The notes under the pieces are model-generated. The model worked only from the letters and a program-made list of their open reading frames with translations. It was not told the DNA's origin and made no database searches. Positions 7,969-19,885 of a stretch of DNA of 64,000 nt are shown in pieces. Origin of the DNA: Hyphomicrobiales bacterium (lineage in GTDB: Bacteria > Pseudomonadota > Alphaproteobacteria > Rhizobiales > Phreatobacteraceae); the NCBI GenBank assembly GCA_017304475.1, contig JAFKKV010000017.1, positions 186,001 to 250,000 on the forward strand. Direction: 5' to 3'. The stretch's first letter is position 1; every line of letters starts with the position of its first letter. The position numbers were made by a program, and so were the translations under genes.

Positions 7969-9492
7969 TCAGCGCGGCAGAACGGCGGCGGCCTTGCCGG
8001 CCGCGGCGTTCGCCTGATTGTAGGATTCGACGAGCGCGTTCACCGCCACCTCGGAGGTGTTCAGCACCGGCGCCGGATAGAAGCCGAGCACGATCGTCAG
8101 CACCACCAGCGGCACCAGGATCACCAGCTCGCGCCGGTCGACATCGGTGATGGTCGTGAGCGACGGCTTGTCGAGCACGCCCCAGATCACCTGGCGGTAG
8201 AGCCAGAGCGCGTAGCAGGCCGAGAACACCACGCCCGAGGTCGCCAGGAAGGCCACCCAGGTATTGGTCTTGAACGTGCCGATCAGGGTGAGGAACTCGC
8301 CGACGAAACCGGACGTGCCGGGCAAGCCGACATTGGCCATGGTGAACACCATGAACACCACGGCATAGACGGGCATGCGGTTGACCAGCCCGCCATAGGC
8401 GGCGATCTCACGGGTATGCATGCGGTCGTAGACGACGCCGACGCAAAGGAACAGCGCGCCCGAGACGATGCCGTGCGACACCATCTGGAACACCGCGCCC
8501 TGGATGCCCTCGGCATTGCCGGAGAAGATGCCCATGGTCACGAAGCCCATATGGGCGACCGACGAATAGGCGATCAGCTTCTTGATGTCCTCCTGCATCA
8601 TCGCCACCAGCGAGGTGTAGACGATGGCGATCACCGAGAGTGTGAACACGAAGGGCGCGAAGAAGGTCGAGGCCTCAGGGAACATCGGCAGCGAGAAGCG
8701 CAGGAAGCCGTAGCCACCCATCTTCAGGAGCACGCCGGCCAAGATCACCGATCCGGCGGTGGGCGCCTCCACGTGGGCGTCGGGCAGCCAAGTATGGACC
8801 GGCCACATCGGCATCTTCACCGCGAAGGAGGCGAAGAAGGCCACCCACAGCCAGAACTGCATGTTCCGTCCGAACACGGTCGGCCCGAGCTTCAGGAGCT
8901 CGACGATGTCGCTGGTGCCGGCGGTCCAGATCATCGCCATGATGGCCAGCAGCATCAGCACCGAGCCGAGCAGCGTGTAGAGGAAGAACTTGAACGAGGC
9001 GTAGATGCGCCGCTTGCCGCCCCAGATGCCGATGATCAGGAACATCGGGATCAGGCCGGCCTCGAAGAACAGGTAGAACAGCACGATGTCGAGCGCGCAG
9101 AACACGCCGATCATCAGCGTCTCGAGCACGAGGAAGGCGATCATATATTCCTTGACGCGCTTATCGATCGCTTCCCAGGACGCCAGGATGCAGAACGGCA
9201 TCAGGAAGGTGGTCAGGATGATCAGCGGCAGGGAAATGCCGTCAATGCCCATGCGGTAGGAAATAACGCCGCCGAGCCAGCTGGCCTTCTCGACGAACTG
9301 GAACTCCGCGGTCGAGGCGTTGAACAGGGACAGCGGGATCAGCGATAGCCCGAAGGTCACGAGCGTCGTGAACAGCGCGATCATCCGGATATTGCGCTTG
9401 GCGGCCTCGTCTTCGCCGCGCACGGAGAAGACCAGCAGCGCGCCGAGCAGCGGCAGGAAGGTAATGATCGAAAGGATCGGAGCGTTCGACAT
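7969..9492 (-). CDS. nuoM: NADH-quinone oxidoreductase subunit M
   Basis: A 507-residue antiporter-like membrane subunit of complex I. Landmarks are [20 protein letters not shown] (the conserved glutamate helix) and [29 protein letters not shown] with the buried lysine and the familiar [11 protein letters not shown] signature. The start ATG shares its A with the nuoL stop codon (TGATG), giving tight translational coupling. Nothing unusual was seen. Confidence 0.97.
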   Translation of the reverse strand: MSNAPILSIITFLPLLGALLVFSVRGEDEAAKRNIRMIALFTTLVTFGLSLIPLSLFNASTAEFQFVEKASWLGGVISYRMGIDGISLPLIILTTFLMPFCILASWEAIDKRVKEYMIAFLVLETLMIGVFCALDIVLFYLFFEAGLIPMFLIIGIWGGKRRIYASFKFFLYTLLGSVLMLLAIMAMIWTAGTSDIVELLKLGPTVFGRNMQFWLWVAFFASFAVKMPMWPVHTWLPDAHVEAPTAGSVILAGVLLKMGGYGFLRFSLPMFPEASTFFAPFVFTLSVIAIVYTSLVAMMQEDIKKLIAYSSVAHMGFVTMGIFSGNAEGIQGAVFQMVSHGIVSGALFLCVGVVYDRMHTREIAAYGGLVNRMPVYAVVFMVFTMANVGLPGTSGFVGEFLTLIGTFKTNTWVAFLATSGVVFSACYALWLYRQVIWGVLDKPSLTTITDVDRRELVILVPLVVLTIVLGFYPAPVLNTSEVAVNALVESYNQANAAAGKAAAVLPR

Positions 9493-11561
9493 CAGTGCAA
9501 TCCGCCCGAGAACATGAACCAGGTGGCGAGCGCGGCGACGCCGATCAGCATGGCGAAGGCGTAGTGATAGAGATAACCGGTCTGGATCCGCACCACCCCG
9601 CGGGTGATGTCGACGACCCGCGCGGCGATGCCGTCAGGGCCGAAGCCGTCGATCAGCCAGCCATCGCCCTTCTTCCAGAAGAAGCGGCCGAGCGCGCGTG
9701 CCGGGCGCACGAAGATGACGTCGTAGAGCTCGTCGAAATACCACTTGTTGAGCAGGAACTGGTACAGGGCCGGATGGCGCCGGGCGATCTCGCCGGGCAT
9801 TTGCGGGTGCCGGATATACATGTACCAGGCCAGCGCGAAACCGAGCGCCATCATGACGAAAGGCGTCCATGGCACCCAGCCGGGCACGTGGTGGAACTCT
9901 TCCATGATGTGATTGTCCGGCCGGAAGAACAGCGCTTCGCGGAAGAACTTCTCGACGCCGTGGTGGTCGGCGAACCAGTAGGCGAAGGAGAAGCCCGCGC
10001 AGACCGCGCCGATCGCCAGCAGGATCAGCGGGATCAGCATGACCGCCGGGCTCTCGTGCGGCTGGTGCGCGCCGTGGCCGTGATCGTCATGGCCGTGCGC
10101 GGCCGGCGCGTGGTCGTCGTGACCATGAGCGGCGTGAGCATGGCCGGCATGGGCGTGATCGTCATGACCATGGGCGTCGTGACCATGGGCCTCGGCCCAG
10201 CGCGGCTTGCCGTGGAAGGTCAGGAAGATCAGGCGCCAGGAATAGAACGAGGTCATGGCGGCCGCCACCACGGTCAGCGCGAAGGCATAGGGGCCCATCA
10301 CGTTGTGCGAGGCATAGGCGACCTCGATGATCGCATCCTTCGAGTGATAGCCGGCGAAGCCGATATGCAGGAAGGGAATGCCGAAACCGGTCAGCGCCAG
10401 CGTGCCGATCAGCATCATCGCATAGGTGACTTTGATGTGCGGCGCGAGCCCACCCATGTTCCGCATGTCCTGCTCATGGTGCATCGCGTGGATGACCGAG
10501 CCGGCGCCGAGGAACAAGAGCGCCTTGAAGAAGGCGTGGGTGAACAGGTGGAAGATGCCGACCGAATAGGCGCCGGCGCCGAGCGCCACGAACATGTAGC
10601 CGAGCTGCGAACAGGTCGAATAGGCGATGACCCGCTTGATGTCGTTCTGGACCAGGCCGACGGTCGCCGCGAAGAAGGCGGTGGTCGCGCCGAAGAACAT
10701 CACGACCGACAGCGCGGTCGGCGAATATTCGAAGACCGGCGACAGCCGCGCCACCATGAAGACACCGGCGGTGACCATGGTCGCGGCATGGATGAGCGCC
10801 GAGACGGGCGTCGGGCCTTCCATGGCGTCCGGCAGCCAAGTGTGCAGCAGGAACTGCGCCGACTTGCCCATGGCGCCCATGAACAGGAGCAGGCAGACCA
10901 CGGTGAGCGCATCCCACTGGTGGCCGAGGAATTCCATCTTCTTGCCGACCAGGCCCTGGGCCGCGCCGAAAATGGTGTCGAACTCGATCGAGCCGGTGAG
11001 CTTGTAGAGGCCGAAAATGCCCAGCGCGAAGCCGAAATCGCCGACGCGGTTGACGATGAAGGCCTTCATGGCGGCGGCATTGGCCGAGGGCTTCTGGTAC
11101 CAGAAGCCGATCAGCAGATAGCTCGCCAGACCCACGCCTTCCCAGCCGAAGAACATCTGCAGGAGGTCGTCGGCGGTCACCAGCATCAGCATGGCGAAGG
11201 TGAACAGCGACAGATAGGCGAAGAACCGCGGCCGATGCGGATCCTCGTTCATGTAGCCGATCGAATAGAGGTGGACGAGGAACGAGACGCTGTTGACCAC
11301 CACCAGCATGACCGCGGTCAGCGTGTCGACACGCAGCGTCCAGGACACTTCGAGCGCGCCCGCCGAGATCCACGGGAACAGTTCGATGCTGGCGGTCTGG
11401 CCGCCGAAGCCGACCTGGAAGAAGGCGACCCAGGACAACAGGGCGGAAATGCCGAGCAGGCTGGTGGTGATGATTTCCGAGCCGCGCGCGCCGATGGCGC
11501 GGCCGAACAGCCCGGCGATCAGGAAGCCTGTGAGCGGCAGGAAGACGATGGCTTGATACAT
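9492..11561 (-). CDS. nuoL: NADH-quinone oxidoreductase subunit L with His-rich insert
   Basis: A 689-residue subunit, the distal proton pump of complex I, whose C-terminal lateral helix braces the membrane arm. Conserved segments include [19 protein letters not shown] (glutamate helix), [20 protein letters not shown] and [18 protein letters not shown]. Between the core and the lateral helix, at about residues 455-503, lies an insert dominated by His, Asp, Gly and Ala with at least 17 histidines in 46 residues. It falls in a loop, so pump function should be intact; metal binding is a plausible but unproved role. It lies 7 bases downstream of nuoK. Confidence 0.96.
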   Translation of the reverse strand: MYQAIVFLPLTGFLIAGLFGRAIGARGSEIITTSLLGISALLSWVAFFQVGFGGQTASIELFPWISAGALEVSWTLRVDTLTAVMLVVVNSVSFLVHLYSIGYMNEDPHRPRFFAYLSLFTFAMLMLVTADDLLQMFFGWEGVGLASYLLIGFWYQKPSANAAAMKAFIVNRVGDFGFALGIFGLYKLTGSIEFDTIFGAAQGLVGKKMEFLGHQWDALTVVCLLLFMGAMGKSAQFLLHTWLPDAMEGPTPVSALIHAATMVTAGVFMVARLSPVFEYSPTALSVVMFFGATTAFFAATVGLVQNDIKRVIAYSTCSQLGYMFVALGAGAYSVGIFHLFTHAFFKALLFLGAGSVIHAMHHEQDMRNMGGLAPHIKVTYAMMLIGTLALTGFGIPFLHIGFAGYHSKDAIIEVAYASHNVMGPYAFALTVVAAAMTSFYSWRLIFLTFHGKPRWAEAHGHDAHGHDDHAHAGHAHAAHGHDDHAPAAHGHDDHGHGAHQPHESPAVMLIPLILLAIGAVCAGFSFAYWFADHHGVEKFFREALFFRPDNHIMEEFHHVPGWVPWTPFVMMALGFALAWYMYIRHPQMPGEIARRHPALYQFLLNKWYFDELYDVIFVRPARALGRFFWKKGDGWLIDGFGPDGIAARVVDITRGVVRIQTGYLYHYAFAMLIGVAALATWFMFSGGLH

Positions 11562-11568
11562 GTCCCCG

Positions 11569-11880
11569 TCAGCCCTTCATCATGTTGACGTCTTCGACCG
11601 CGATCGACCCGCGATTGCGGAAGAAGACCACGAGGATGGCCAGCCCGATGGCCGCCTCGGCGGCGGCGACGGTCAGCACCAGGAGCGCGAAGACCTGGCC
11701 GACGATGTCGCCCATATGGGTCGAGAAGGCGACGAAATTGATGTTCACCGACAGGAGGATCAGCTCGACCGACATCAGGATGACGATGATGTTCTTGCGG
11801 TTGAGGAAGATGCCCAGCACGCCGAGCGTGAACAGGATCGCGGCGACCGAGAGATAATGCGAAAGACCGATCGTCAGCAT
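11569..11880 (-). CDS. nuoK: NADH-quinone oxidoreductase subunit K
   Basis: A 103-residue, three-helix membrane subunit homologous to mitochondrial ND4L. The two buried glutamates needed for proton transfer are visible, in [11 protein letters not shown] and in [11 protein letters not shown]. Length is typical. The gene starts 2 bases after the nuoJ stop, with nuoL following closely. Confidence 0.96.
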   Translation of the reverse strand: MLTIGLSHYLSVAAILFTLGVLGIFLNRKNIIVILMSVELILLSVNINFVAFSTHMGDIVGQVFALLVLTVAAAEAAIGLAILVVFFRNRGSIAVEDVNMMKG

Positions 11881-11882
11881 GG

Positions 11883-12488
11883 TCAGACCCCCTGCCCCGA
11901 TTTGACCTTGACCACTTCGATGGCGGTCGCCGGCGTGCGCGCCGACTGCACCGCCGGGTCCTGCCGCTTGACGCCGACCTTGTGGCGAAGCGTCAGCACG
12001 ATGGCGCCGATCATGGCGACCAGCAGGACGAGGCCCGAGGCTTGGAAGTAGAACAGGTACTTGGTGTAGAGCACCTGGCCGAGCGCCTCGGCATTGGTGA
12101 CATTGGTCGGGATCGCCGCGACCACGGTGCGCGGCGAGCCGCCGCCGAGCGTCCAGGAGCCGAGCACCATGAGAAGCTCGGCCAGCACGACCAGGCCCAG
12201 CAGCACGCCGACCGGCAGATATTGCAGGAAGCCCTGGCGCAGCTCGGCGAAATCGACGTCGAGCATCATGACGACGAACAGGAACAGCACCGCCACCGCG
12301 CCGACATAGACCACGACCAGGATCATGGCGAGGAACTCGGCCCCCATCAGCACGAACAGCCCGGACGCGTTGACGAACGCCAGGATGAGGAAGAGCACGG
12401 AGTGCACAGGGTTGCGCGCGGCGATCACCATGAAGGCGGAGGCCACGAGCACGGCTGCGAATAGGTAAAAGAAGAGACCGGCGAGCAT
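11883..12488 (-). CDS. nuoJ: NADH-quinone oxidoreductase subunit J
   Basis: A 201-residue, five-helix membrane subunit (ND6 homologue). The helix-3 signature [20 protein letters not shown], whose pi-bulge is involved in coupling, is intact. The start [10 protein letters not shown] at 12488 is chosen because it opens the first membrane helix; an upstream in-frame extension of 34 residues is unlike the family. A 162-base gap separates it from nuoI, the largest junction between neighbouring core genes here apart from those holding extra genes; no gene was seen in it. Confidence 0.95.
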   Translation of the reverse strand: MLAGLFFYLFAAVLVASAFMVIAARNPVHSVLFLILAFVNASGLFVLMGAEFLAMILVVVYVGAVAVLFLFVVMMLDVDFAELRQGFLQYLPVGVLLGLVVLAELLMVLGSWTLGGGSPRTVVAAIPTNVTNAEALGQVLYTKYLFYFQASGLVLLVAMIGAIVLTLRHKVGVKRQDPAVQSARTPATAIEVVKVKSGQGV

Positions 12489-12650
12489 GCTGCCCCTTTG
12501 CCCCGTTCCTGTTCTCGATGACGGTTGGGACTCAAATCGGTCCGCGCGCGCCGTTCTTAAGGTCCAAGTTGGAACGCGTCCAGACAGCAAAGCCCGGATG
12601 CATCCCTCACATTCACTTCAGCCGCGCGGCGAACCGCCCGGCCGAGACCG

Positions 12651-13151
12651 TCACCGATAGGGTGCGTCGAGCACCTGATTGGCGGCGATCTCCCGTTCCC
12701 AGCGGTCGCCATTGGCGAGCAGCCGGTCCTTGTCGTAGTAGAGCTCTTCGCGCGTTTCGACGGCGAATTCGAAGTTCGGTCCTTCGACGATCGCATCGAC
12801 CGGGCAGGCTTCCTGGCAGAAGCCGCAATAGATGCACTTCACCATGTCGATGTCGTAACGGGTGGTGCGGCGCGTGCCGTCATTGCGGCGCGGACCGGCC
12901 TCGATGGTGATCGCCTGGGCCGGGCAGATCGCTTCGCACAGCTTGCAGGCGATGCAGCGTTCCTCACCGTTCGGATAGCGGCGCAACGCATGCTCGCCCC
13001 GGAAGCGCGGCGAGATCTGCCCCTTCTCGAAGGGATAGTTGATGGTCGCCTTCGGCTTGAAGAAATAGCGCATCGACAGGAAGAAGGCCGAGACGAATTC
13101 CTTCAGGAATACCGCCTTGGCCGCCTGGTCGAGCCGCATTGCCGACGCCAT
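12651..13151 (-). CDS. nuoI: NADH-quinone oxidoreductase subunit I
   Basis: A 166-residue peripheral-arm subunit carrying two [4Fe-4S] clusters (N6a and N6b). Both ferredoxin motifs are intact: [12 protein letters not shown] and [15 protein letters not shown] 13151 is favoured because GAGGAGAGG lies just upstream; ATG 13139 (MRLDQ) would give the common 162-residue form. The N-terminal amphipathic helix that anchors it to the membrane arm is present. Confidence 0.96.
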   Translation of the reverse strand: MASAMRLDQAAKAVFLKEFVSAFFLSMRYFFKPKATINYPFEKGQISPRFRGEHALRRYPNGEERCIACKLCEAICPAQAITIEAGPRRNDGTRRTTRYDIDMVKCIYCGFCQEACPVDAIVEGPNFEFAVETREELYYDKDRLLANGDRWEREIAANQVLDAPYR

Positions 13152-13260
13152 GGGACCTCTCCTCGGATGGTTCGCGCGCTTCTCGCGAGCGAACCTGAAC
13201 ATCACTACCGGCCAGCCGCGATGCGGGCCGACCGAACCTTGAACCGTCAGGCCCGGCGCC

Positions 13261-14280
13261 TCAGGGCGCCCAGCCGGTGATCTGCAGCGTGGCGGCGACC
13301 ACGACGACCATGGCGAGCGAGATCGGCAGGAACACTTTCCAGCCGAGCCGCATCAACTGGTCGTAGCGGTAGCGCGGCACGAAGGCCTTCACCATGGCGA
13401 ACATGAAGAAGACCATGGAAACCTTGAGCACGAACCAGACCACGCCCGGCACCCAGGTGAAGGGCGCGAAGGGGAACGGCGGCAGCCAGCCCCCGAGGAA
13501 CAGGATCGTGGTCAGCGAACACATGGTCATGATCGCCACATATTCGGCCAGCATGAACATCATGTAGGGGGTCGAGGCATATTCGACCATGAAGCCGGCG
13601 ACCAGCTCGGATTCGGCTTCCGGCAGGTCGAAGGGCGGCCGGTTGGTCTCGGCCAGCGCCGAAATGAAGAAGATCACGAAGACCGGGAACAGCGGCAGCC
13701 AGAACCAGCCGAACATACCGATGCCCTTGTCCTGCGCCTTGACGATGTCGCTCAGATTGAGCGAGCCGACGCAGAGCAGCACGCAGATGATCACGAAGCC
13801 GATCGAGACCTCGTAGGACACCATTTGCGCGGCCGAACGCAGCGCGCCGAGGAAGGGATATTTCGAGTTCGACGCCCAACCGCCCATGATGACGCCGTAA
13901 ACGCCGAGCGACGACACCGCGAAAATGAAGAGGATGCCGACATTCAGGTCGGCGATCGCCCAGCCGTCGGATAGCGGGATGACCGCCCAGGCGGCGAGCG
14001 CCAGGATGACGCTGACCAGCGGCGCGAGCAGGAACACGCCCTTGTTGGCGCCGGAGGGAATGACCGGCTCCTTGAATACGAATTTCAAGAGATCCGCGAA
14101 GGACTGCAGCAGGCCGAACGGCCCGACCACGTTGGGGCCGCGGCGCAGCTGCACCGCCGCCCAGATCTTGCGATCGGCGAGCAGGATGAAGGCGACGAAG
14201 ACCAGCAGCGCGACCATCAGCACCAGGCTTTGGATCGCGATCAGCAGCAGCGGCCAGAGATTGGTCCAGAAAAATTCCAT
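13261..14280 (-). CDS. nuoH: NADH-quinone oxidoreductase subunit H
   Basis: A 339-residue membrane subunit (ND1 homologue) with eight or nine helices that forms most of the quinone-binding chamber at the junction with the peripheral arm. Conserved segments include [21 protein letters not shown] and the acidic loop [20 protein letters not shown], both on the cytoplasmic side. It starts 4 bases after the nuoG stop. The 109-base gap to nuoI contains no gene. Confidence 0.97.
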   Translation of the reverse strand: MEFFWTNLWPLLLIAIQSLVLMVALLVFVAFILLADRKIWAAVQLRRGPNVVGPFGLLQSFADLLKFVFKEPVIPSGANKGVFLLAPLVSVILALAAWAVIPLSDGWAIADLNVGILFIFAVSSLGVYGVIMGGWASNSKYPFLGALRSAAQMVSYEVSIGFVIICVLLCVGSLNLSDIVKAQDKGIGMFGWFWLPLFPVFVIFFISALAETNRPPFDLPEAESELVAGFMVEYASTPYMMFMLAEYVAIMTMCSLTTILFLGGWLPPFPFAPFTWVPGVVWFVLKVSMVFFMFAMVKAFVPRYRYDQLMRLGWKVFLPISLAMVVVVAATLQITGWAP

Positions 14281-14284
14281 CGTC

Positions 14285-16363
14285 TCACTCCGCCGCGATT
14301 GCGGCCGGACCGCGGGCCAGCGCCGAGCATTCCGCCATGGTGGCGGAGGCGCGGGCGATAGGGTTGGTCAGGTAGAAATCGTCGATCGCGACCTTGAAGG
14401 GCTGGGGCTCGATCGCCCCGCCCTTGGCCGCCAGGGCGGCGAGCGGGCCGGCATCGGCTGCGCTGAGCGCACCGATCCGCAGCGTGCCCGGATGGTCCCG
14501 GCCCATCGCCGCGCGCAGGGCGCCGAGCGAATCGAACGGCAGCTTGACGCCGAGCGCTTCCGACAGCGCCCTCAGGATCGCCCAGTCTTCCTTGGCCTCG
14601 CCCGGCGCGAAGCCGGCGCGCTTGATCGCCTGGACCCGGCCCTCGGTATTGACGGTCAGGCCCGACTTCTCGGTATAGGTCGCGCCCGGCAGGATGACGT
14701 CGGCGCGATGCGCGCCACGGTCGCCATGGGTGCCGATATAGACGACGAAGGAGCCCTCGGCGATGTCGATCTCGTCGGCGCCGAGATTGAACAGCACGTC
14801 GACGCCACCGCCCTTGGCCATGGCCTGGGCATCGAGCCCGCCCTCGCCCGGCACCAGGCCGAGATCGAGCGCGCCGACGCGCGCGGCCGCCGTGTGCAGC
14901 ACGGCAAAGCCGGTCCAGCCGTCCTTGATCGCGCCGACCGAGGTCGCCGCATGCGCCGCCAGCGACAGGATCGCGGCGCCGTCGGCGCGGGTCAACGCGC
15001 CCTGCCCGACAATGATCAGCGGCTTCTGTGCGCCACGCAGCACTTCGGCGAAGGAATGCTTGCCGGACACGATGTCCGCCAGCGTCTCCGGACCGGCGCC
15101 GAGATAGTCGTAAGCGTAGGTCAGGTCGACCACTTCGCCGATCACGCCGACCTTCAGGTTGCCCATGCGCCAGCGCTTGCGGATGCGCGCGTTGACGAGC
15201 GAGGCTTCCTTGCGCGGATTGGAGCCGACGATGAGGATGGCATCCGCCTCCTCGATACCGGCAATGCCCGGATTGAACAGATAGGACGCGCGGCCGAGCG
15301 ACGGGTCGAGCCGGGTGCCATCCTGCCGGCCGTCGATATGAACCGAGCCGAGCCCGGCGATCAGGCCCTTCAGCGCATACATTTCCTCGAGCGTCGCCAG
15401 GTCGCCGGCGATCGCGCCGGTCTTGGCACCGCCGACCGCCTTGACCTGCGCGGCGATCGCCGCGAAGGCCTCGCCCCAGGAGGCCGGACGCAGCCGGCCG
15501 TTCTCGCGCAGATAGGGCCGGTCGAGGCGCTGGGTGCGGATGCCGTCGGCGATATGCCGCGTCTTGTCCGAAATCCATTCCTCGTTGACCGCCTCGTTGA
15601 GGCGGGGCAGCACGCGCATCACCTCGCGGCCGCGGCTGTCGACACGAATGGCCGAGCCGACCGCGTCCATCATGTCGGTCGATTCGGTCTTCAACAGCTC
15701 CCACGGGCGCGCATTGAAGGCGAAGGGCTTGGAGGTCAGCGCGCCGACCGGGCAAAGGTCGACGACATTGCCCTGCAGCTCCGACGTCATGGCATGTTCG
15801 AGATAGGTGGTGATCTCGGCGTCCTCGCCGCGGCCGATCAGGCCGAGCTCGGAAATGCCGGCGACCTCGGTGGTGAAGCGGACGCAGCGCGTGCAGTGAA
15901 TGCAGCGCGTCATCACCGTCTTGACCAGCGGGCCGATATATTTGTCTTCGACCGCGCGCTTGTTCTCGTGATAGCGCGACTTGTCGACGCCATAGGCCAT
16001 CGCCTGGTCCTGCAGGTCGCACTCGCCGCCCTGGTCGCAGATCGGGCAATCCAGCGGGTGGTTGATGAGCAGGAACTCCATCACCCCTTCGCGCGCCTTC
16101 TTCACCAGCGGCGTGCGGGTGTTGATGACCGGCGGCTCGCCGTTCGGGCCCGGGCGCAGGTCGCGGACATTCTGCGCGCAGCTGGCGATCGGCTTGGGCG
16201 AACCCTTCACCTCGACCAGGCACATCCGGCAATTGCCGGCGATCGACAGTCGCTCGTGGTAGCAGAAGCGTGGAATCTCGGCGCCCGCCGCCTCGCACGC
16301 CTGCATCAGCGTGTACTCGGCCGGTACTTCGATCTCTTGCCCGTCGACGATCAGCTTCGCCAT
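14285..16363 (-). CDS. nuoG: NADH-quinone oxidoreductase subunit G
   Basis: A 692-residue iron-sulfur subunit. The N-terminal part holds the [2Fe-2S] ligands ([15 protein letters not shown] plus CAQNV), the HxxxC-type N5 cluster with [14 protein letters not shown], and the N4 cluster [10 protein letters not shown]. The remaining two thirds form a molybdopterin-oxidoreductase-like domain without cofactor, as in all NuoG proteins. ATG 16363 ([11 protein letters not shown]) is chosen because GGAAGG lies 6 bases upstream; an ATG four codons earlier is possible. A 162-base gap separates it from the Ala/Pro-rich gene upstream. Confidence 0.96.
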   Translation of the reverse strand: MAKLIVDGQEIEVPAEYTLMQACEAAGAEIPRFCYHERLSIAGNCRMCLVEVKGSPKPIASCAQNVRDLRPGPNGEPPVINTRTPLVKKAREGVMEFLLINHPLDCPICDQGGECDLQDQAMAYGVDKSRYHENKRAVEDKYIGPLVKTVMTRCIHCTRCVRFTTEVAGISELGLIGRGEDAEITTYLEHAMTSELQGNVVDLCPVGALTSKPFAFNARPWELLKTESTDMMDAVGSAIRVDSRGREVMRVLPRLNEAVNEEWISDKTRHIADGIRTQRLDRPYLRENGRLRPASWGEAFAAIAAQVKAVGGAKTGAIAGDLATLEEMYALKGLIAGLGSVHIDGRQDGTRLDPSLGRASYLFNPGIAGIEEADAILIVGSNPRKEASLVNARIRKRWRMGNLKVGVIGEVVDLTYAYDYLGAGPETLADIVSGKHSFAEVLRGAQKPLIIVGQGALTRADGAAILSLAAHAATSVGAIKDGWTGFAVLHTAAARVGALDLGLVPGEGGLDAQAMAKGGGVDVLFNLGADEIDIAEGSFVVYIGTHGDRGAHRADVILPGATYTEKSGLTVNTEGRVQAIKRAGFAPGEAKEDWAILRALSEALGVKLPFDSLGALRAAMGRDHPGTLRIGALSAADAGPLAALAAKGGAIEPQPFKVAIDDFYLTNPIARASATMAECSALARGPAAIAAE

Positions 16364-16525
16364 CGGCCTTCCCATTCGGTCGGTTCGGGCCGCGCCGAAG
16401 CGCGACCTTGTGATGTCAATCCGACGCTCGCGGACGCCTCATGCGGCCAGCGACCGTCCCGGTCCCTATCCCATCCGCCGCCCGGCTCCAAGGTCGCAAG
16501 ACCCTGGCCCGGGCGGCGGAGGCAC

Positions 16526-17518
16526 TCAAATCTCCGTCCGGCTCTTCGCCTTGGTCTGGCGCGGAGCCTTCTTCTTGTCGCCGGACGCGGCGGCAGCCGC
16601 CACCGGCTTGTCGTCCGAGATCGCGGCTTTGACCGGCGAAACCGCCTTGGCCGGTGCAGCCGCTTCCACGGCCGCTTTCGGCTTGGGCGGCGTTCCGGCC
16701 GGCTTCGGCGCGGCCACGACGGGCGCGGCCAGGACGGGCGCGGCAACGGGCGCCGCGATCACTGGGGCGACCACTGGCGCTTCGGCCGCCGGTTGCACCG
16801 TGGCGGTCGATTTCGGCTTGGCCGGCACATCAGGCGAAGCGGCCTTCGACGGCAGCGCGGCCGGCTTCGGCGCGGCTTGCACCGGCAAAGCCTGCGCGGC
16901 GATCACCGGTTCGGTGACCGGCACCGGCATGACCGGAGCAGCCACCGGCGTCTCGGCGACGACCGGGGAGGCTGCGACGGGCTTGGCGACCGGCAAAACC
17001 TCGGCGGCGACAGGCGTCTCGACGACCGGCTTGGCGGGCGCCGCAACCACCGTAGCGGACGCCGCGACCGGAGCCGCCGCGACCTTGGACTGCGCTGCCT
17101 TGGCCGGCCCCTGTCCGGCCTTTGCGATCTCCGGCTTGACCACCTTGGCCTTGACGACTTTCGGCACGACCACCTTGGCCGGCTTCGGCACGACCACGTC
17201 GGGCACCACGCTCAGATGCGGCACCGCGACCTTGGCCTTGGCCGGCGCGCTCGCCGCTGGCTTGTCTTCGCTCTGCGGCAGAGCCGCGGGCGCGAAGGCC
17301 CGCATCACGCCGATACCGACACCCCAAAAGGCCACCCAGCCGGTCATCGCGACCGTCATCGGCAGCACCGCCGCGGCGACCATCGGACCCGCCATTTGCT
17401 CGGCAGCCCGATAGGCCCTGGGCCCACGCCCGAACATTGCATTCACGTCCACGACCGGAAGCGACATGGCTTTCACCCTGTTCTCGTTGCGCACTTGCAC
17501 TGCGGTCTTGATGGACAT
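16526..17518 (-). CDS. Ala/Pro/Val/Lys-rich low-complexity protein inside the nuo operon
   Basis: A 330-residue protein of unknown function between nuoF and nuoG. Residues about 1-75 are ordered-looking: a polar start, FGRGPRAYRAAEQMAGPM, then a hydrophobic stretch that could be one or two membrane helices (AAAVLPMTVAMTGWVAFWGVGIGVM). The remaining roughly 250 residues are almost wholly Ala, Pro, Val and Lys in irregular repeats (PVAAPV, KPAA, KVV), ending with a basic tail (KKKAPRQTKAKSRTEI). It resembles a membrane-anchored disordered or histone-H1-like tail. The start at 17518 has AGAGGAA very close upstream; an internal ATG (MSLPVVD) is an alternative. It begins 24 bases after the nuoF stop on the same strand. 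Reading frame and codon bias look genuine; the function is unknown. Confidence 0.7.
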   Translation of the reverse strand: MSIKTAVQVRNENRVKAMSLPVVDVNAMFGRGPRAYRAAEQMAGPMVAAAVLPMTVAMTGWVAFWGVGIGVMRAFAPAALPQSEDKPAASAPAKAKVAVPHLSVVPDVVVPKPAKVVVPKVVKAKVVKPEIAKAGQGPAKAAQSKVAAAPVAASATVVAAPAKPVVETPVAAEVLPVAKPVAASPVVAETPVAAPVMPVPVTEPVIAAQALPVQAAPKPAALPSKAASPDVPAKPKSTATVQPAAEAPVVAPVIAAPVAAPVLAAPVVAAPKPAGTPPKPKAAVEAAAPAKAVSPVKAAISDDKPVAAAAASGDKKKAPRQTKAKSRTEI

Positions 17519-17541
17519 TTCCTCTTGAATCTCGCCCTGTT

Positions 17542-18843
<1,302 letters not shown>

Positions 18844-18844
18844 C

Positions 18845-19573
18845 TCACTCCTTCACGGACGGCTGATCGGCCGCCGACGTCTTGGGGGCCGCCTTCTTGG
18901 CCGGGGTCTTCTTGGCCGCAGGTTTGTCGGTCGCCGCCGCCCCATCAGGGGTCGCCGCGTTGAACGGCAGGTCGTGCAGCGTCAGCGCGCCGCCCGCGGG
19001 CTCGGCGCCGTGGCGGCCGTTCTGCGGGCCGGGCGCCGGCTTCTCGCCGCGCGCGAAGGCGTCGAGCACCTTCTCGAAGCTTTCAGGGGTCAGATCCTCA
19101 TAGGTGTCGGAAAACACCTGGATCATCGGCGCGTTGACGCAGGCGCCGGCGCATTCGACCTCTTCCCACGAAAAAGCGCCGTCTTCCGACAGATGGAACT
19201 GGTCGTGATGGATGCGCGACTTGCAGATCTTGATCAGGTCTTCGGCGCCGCGCAGCATGCAGGGCGTGGTGCCGCAGACCTGGACATGGGCCTTGGTGCC
19301 CACCGGCTGCAGCTGGAACATGGTGTAGAAGGTGGCGACCTCGAACACGCGGATATAGGGCATGCCCAACATGTCGGCGATATATTCGATCGCCGCCTTC
19401 GGCAGCCAATAGGCATGCTGTTCCTGGGCGCGCCACAGGAGCGGGATCACGGCGGAAGCCTTCCGCTCGACCGGGTACTTGCCCATGGTTTCCGTCGCCC
19501 AGGCAAGATTCTCCGCCGTGAAGGCGAAGGAGGCCGGTTGGACCTCGTCAGGGGCAAGTCTGCGGACGCTCAT
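18845..19573 (-). CDS. nuoE: NADH-quinone oxidoreductase subunit E with Lys/Ala-rich tail
   Basis: A 242-residue subunit with the thioredoxin-like [2Fe-2S] cluster N1a, ligands Cys100, Cys105, Cys141 and Cys145 (CGTTPC and CAGAC). The core ends near residue 177. A further 65 residues, rich in Pro, Ala, Gly and Lys (ending in a [11 protein letters not shown]-type stretch), form a disordered tail not found in the E. coli protein but seen as variable extensions in alphaproteobacteria. A 24-base gap separates it from the small exported protein upstream. Confidence 0.95.
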   Translation of the reverse strand: MSVRRLAPDEVQPASFAFTAENLAWATETMGKYPVERKASAVIPLLWRAQEQHAYWLPKAAIEYIADMLGMPYIRVFEVATFYTMFQLQPVGTKAHVQVCGTTPCMLRGAEDLIKICKSRIHHDQFHLSEDGAFSWEEVECAGACVNAPMIQVFSDTYEDLTPESFEKVLDAFARGEKPAPGPQNGRHGAEPAGGALTLHDLPFNAATPDGAAATDKPAAKKTPAKKAAPKTSAADQPSVKE

Positions 19574-19597
19574 CGGTCGATGCTCTCGTGATTGTCG

Positions 19598-19885
19598 TCA
19601 GTTCAGCGGAATGCAGGGAAGCGCGGTCAGCCGCGCCGGCGGATCCGCCTGATTGGTTCCCCGTGCGCCGGTGACGACGCAGATGAAGGCCCTGGCGCCC
19701 TGCTGGACGGTCAGCACCACCTCGCCCGGCCGCCCGTTATTGGTCGAGGACGAGATCGCGAAACCCGAATTGATCAATTCGCCCAGCGGCTTACCGGCCG
19801 ACATGTCGAGCGCCTGCGCCCGGGCCTCGGAGCCGACCGAGACCATCGCCAGAAGCGACATCGCCGACAGGCGCATGACGGTCAT
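19598..19885 (-). CDS. Small exported hypothetical protein between nuoD and nuoE
   Basis: A 95-residue protein whose first 23 residues read as a Sec signal peptide ([20 protein letters not shown], cleavage after ARA). The mature part is about 72 residues with a [19 protein letters not shown] core, two cysteines (in FICVV and near the C-terminus, LPCIPL) and no known domain. Its ATG overlaps the nuoD stop (ATGA) and GGGAGG lies 7 bases upstream, so it is probably translated with nuoD. The periplasmic location implied by the signal peptide is odd for a gene in the middle of complex I genes. Function unknown. Confidence 0.7.
   Translation of the reverse strand: MTVMRLSAMSLLAMVSVGSEARAQALDMSAGKPLGELINSGFAISSSTNNGRPGEVVLTVQQGARAFICVVTGARGTNQADPPARLTALPCIPLN

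Noticed and set aside
9495-11588. A 697-codon plus-strand frame opposite nuoL
   Set aside because: Mirror of the nuoL coding sequence; low-complexity His/Asp/Arg composition, no domain and no ribosome site.
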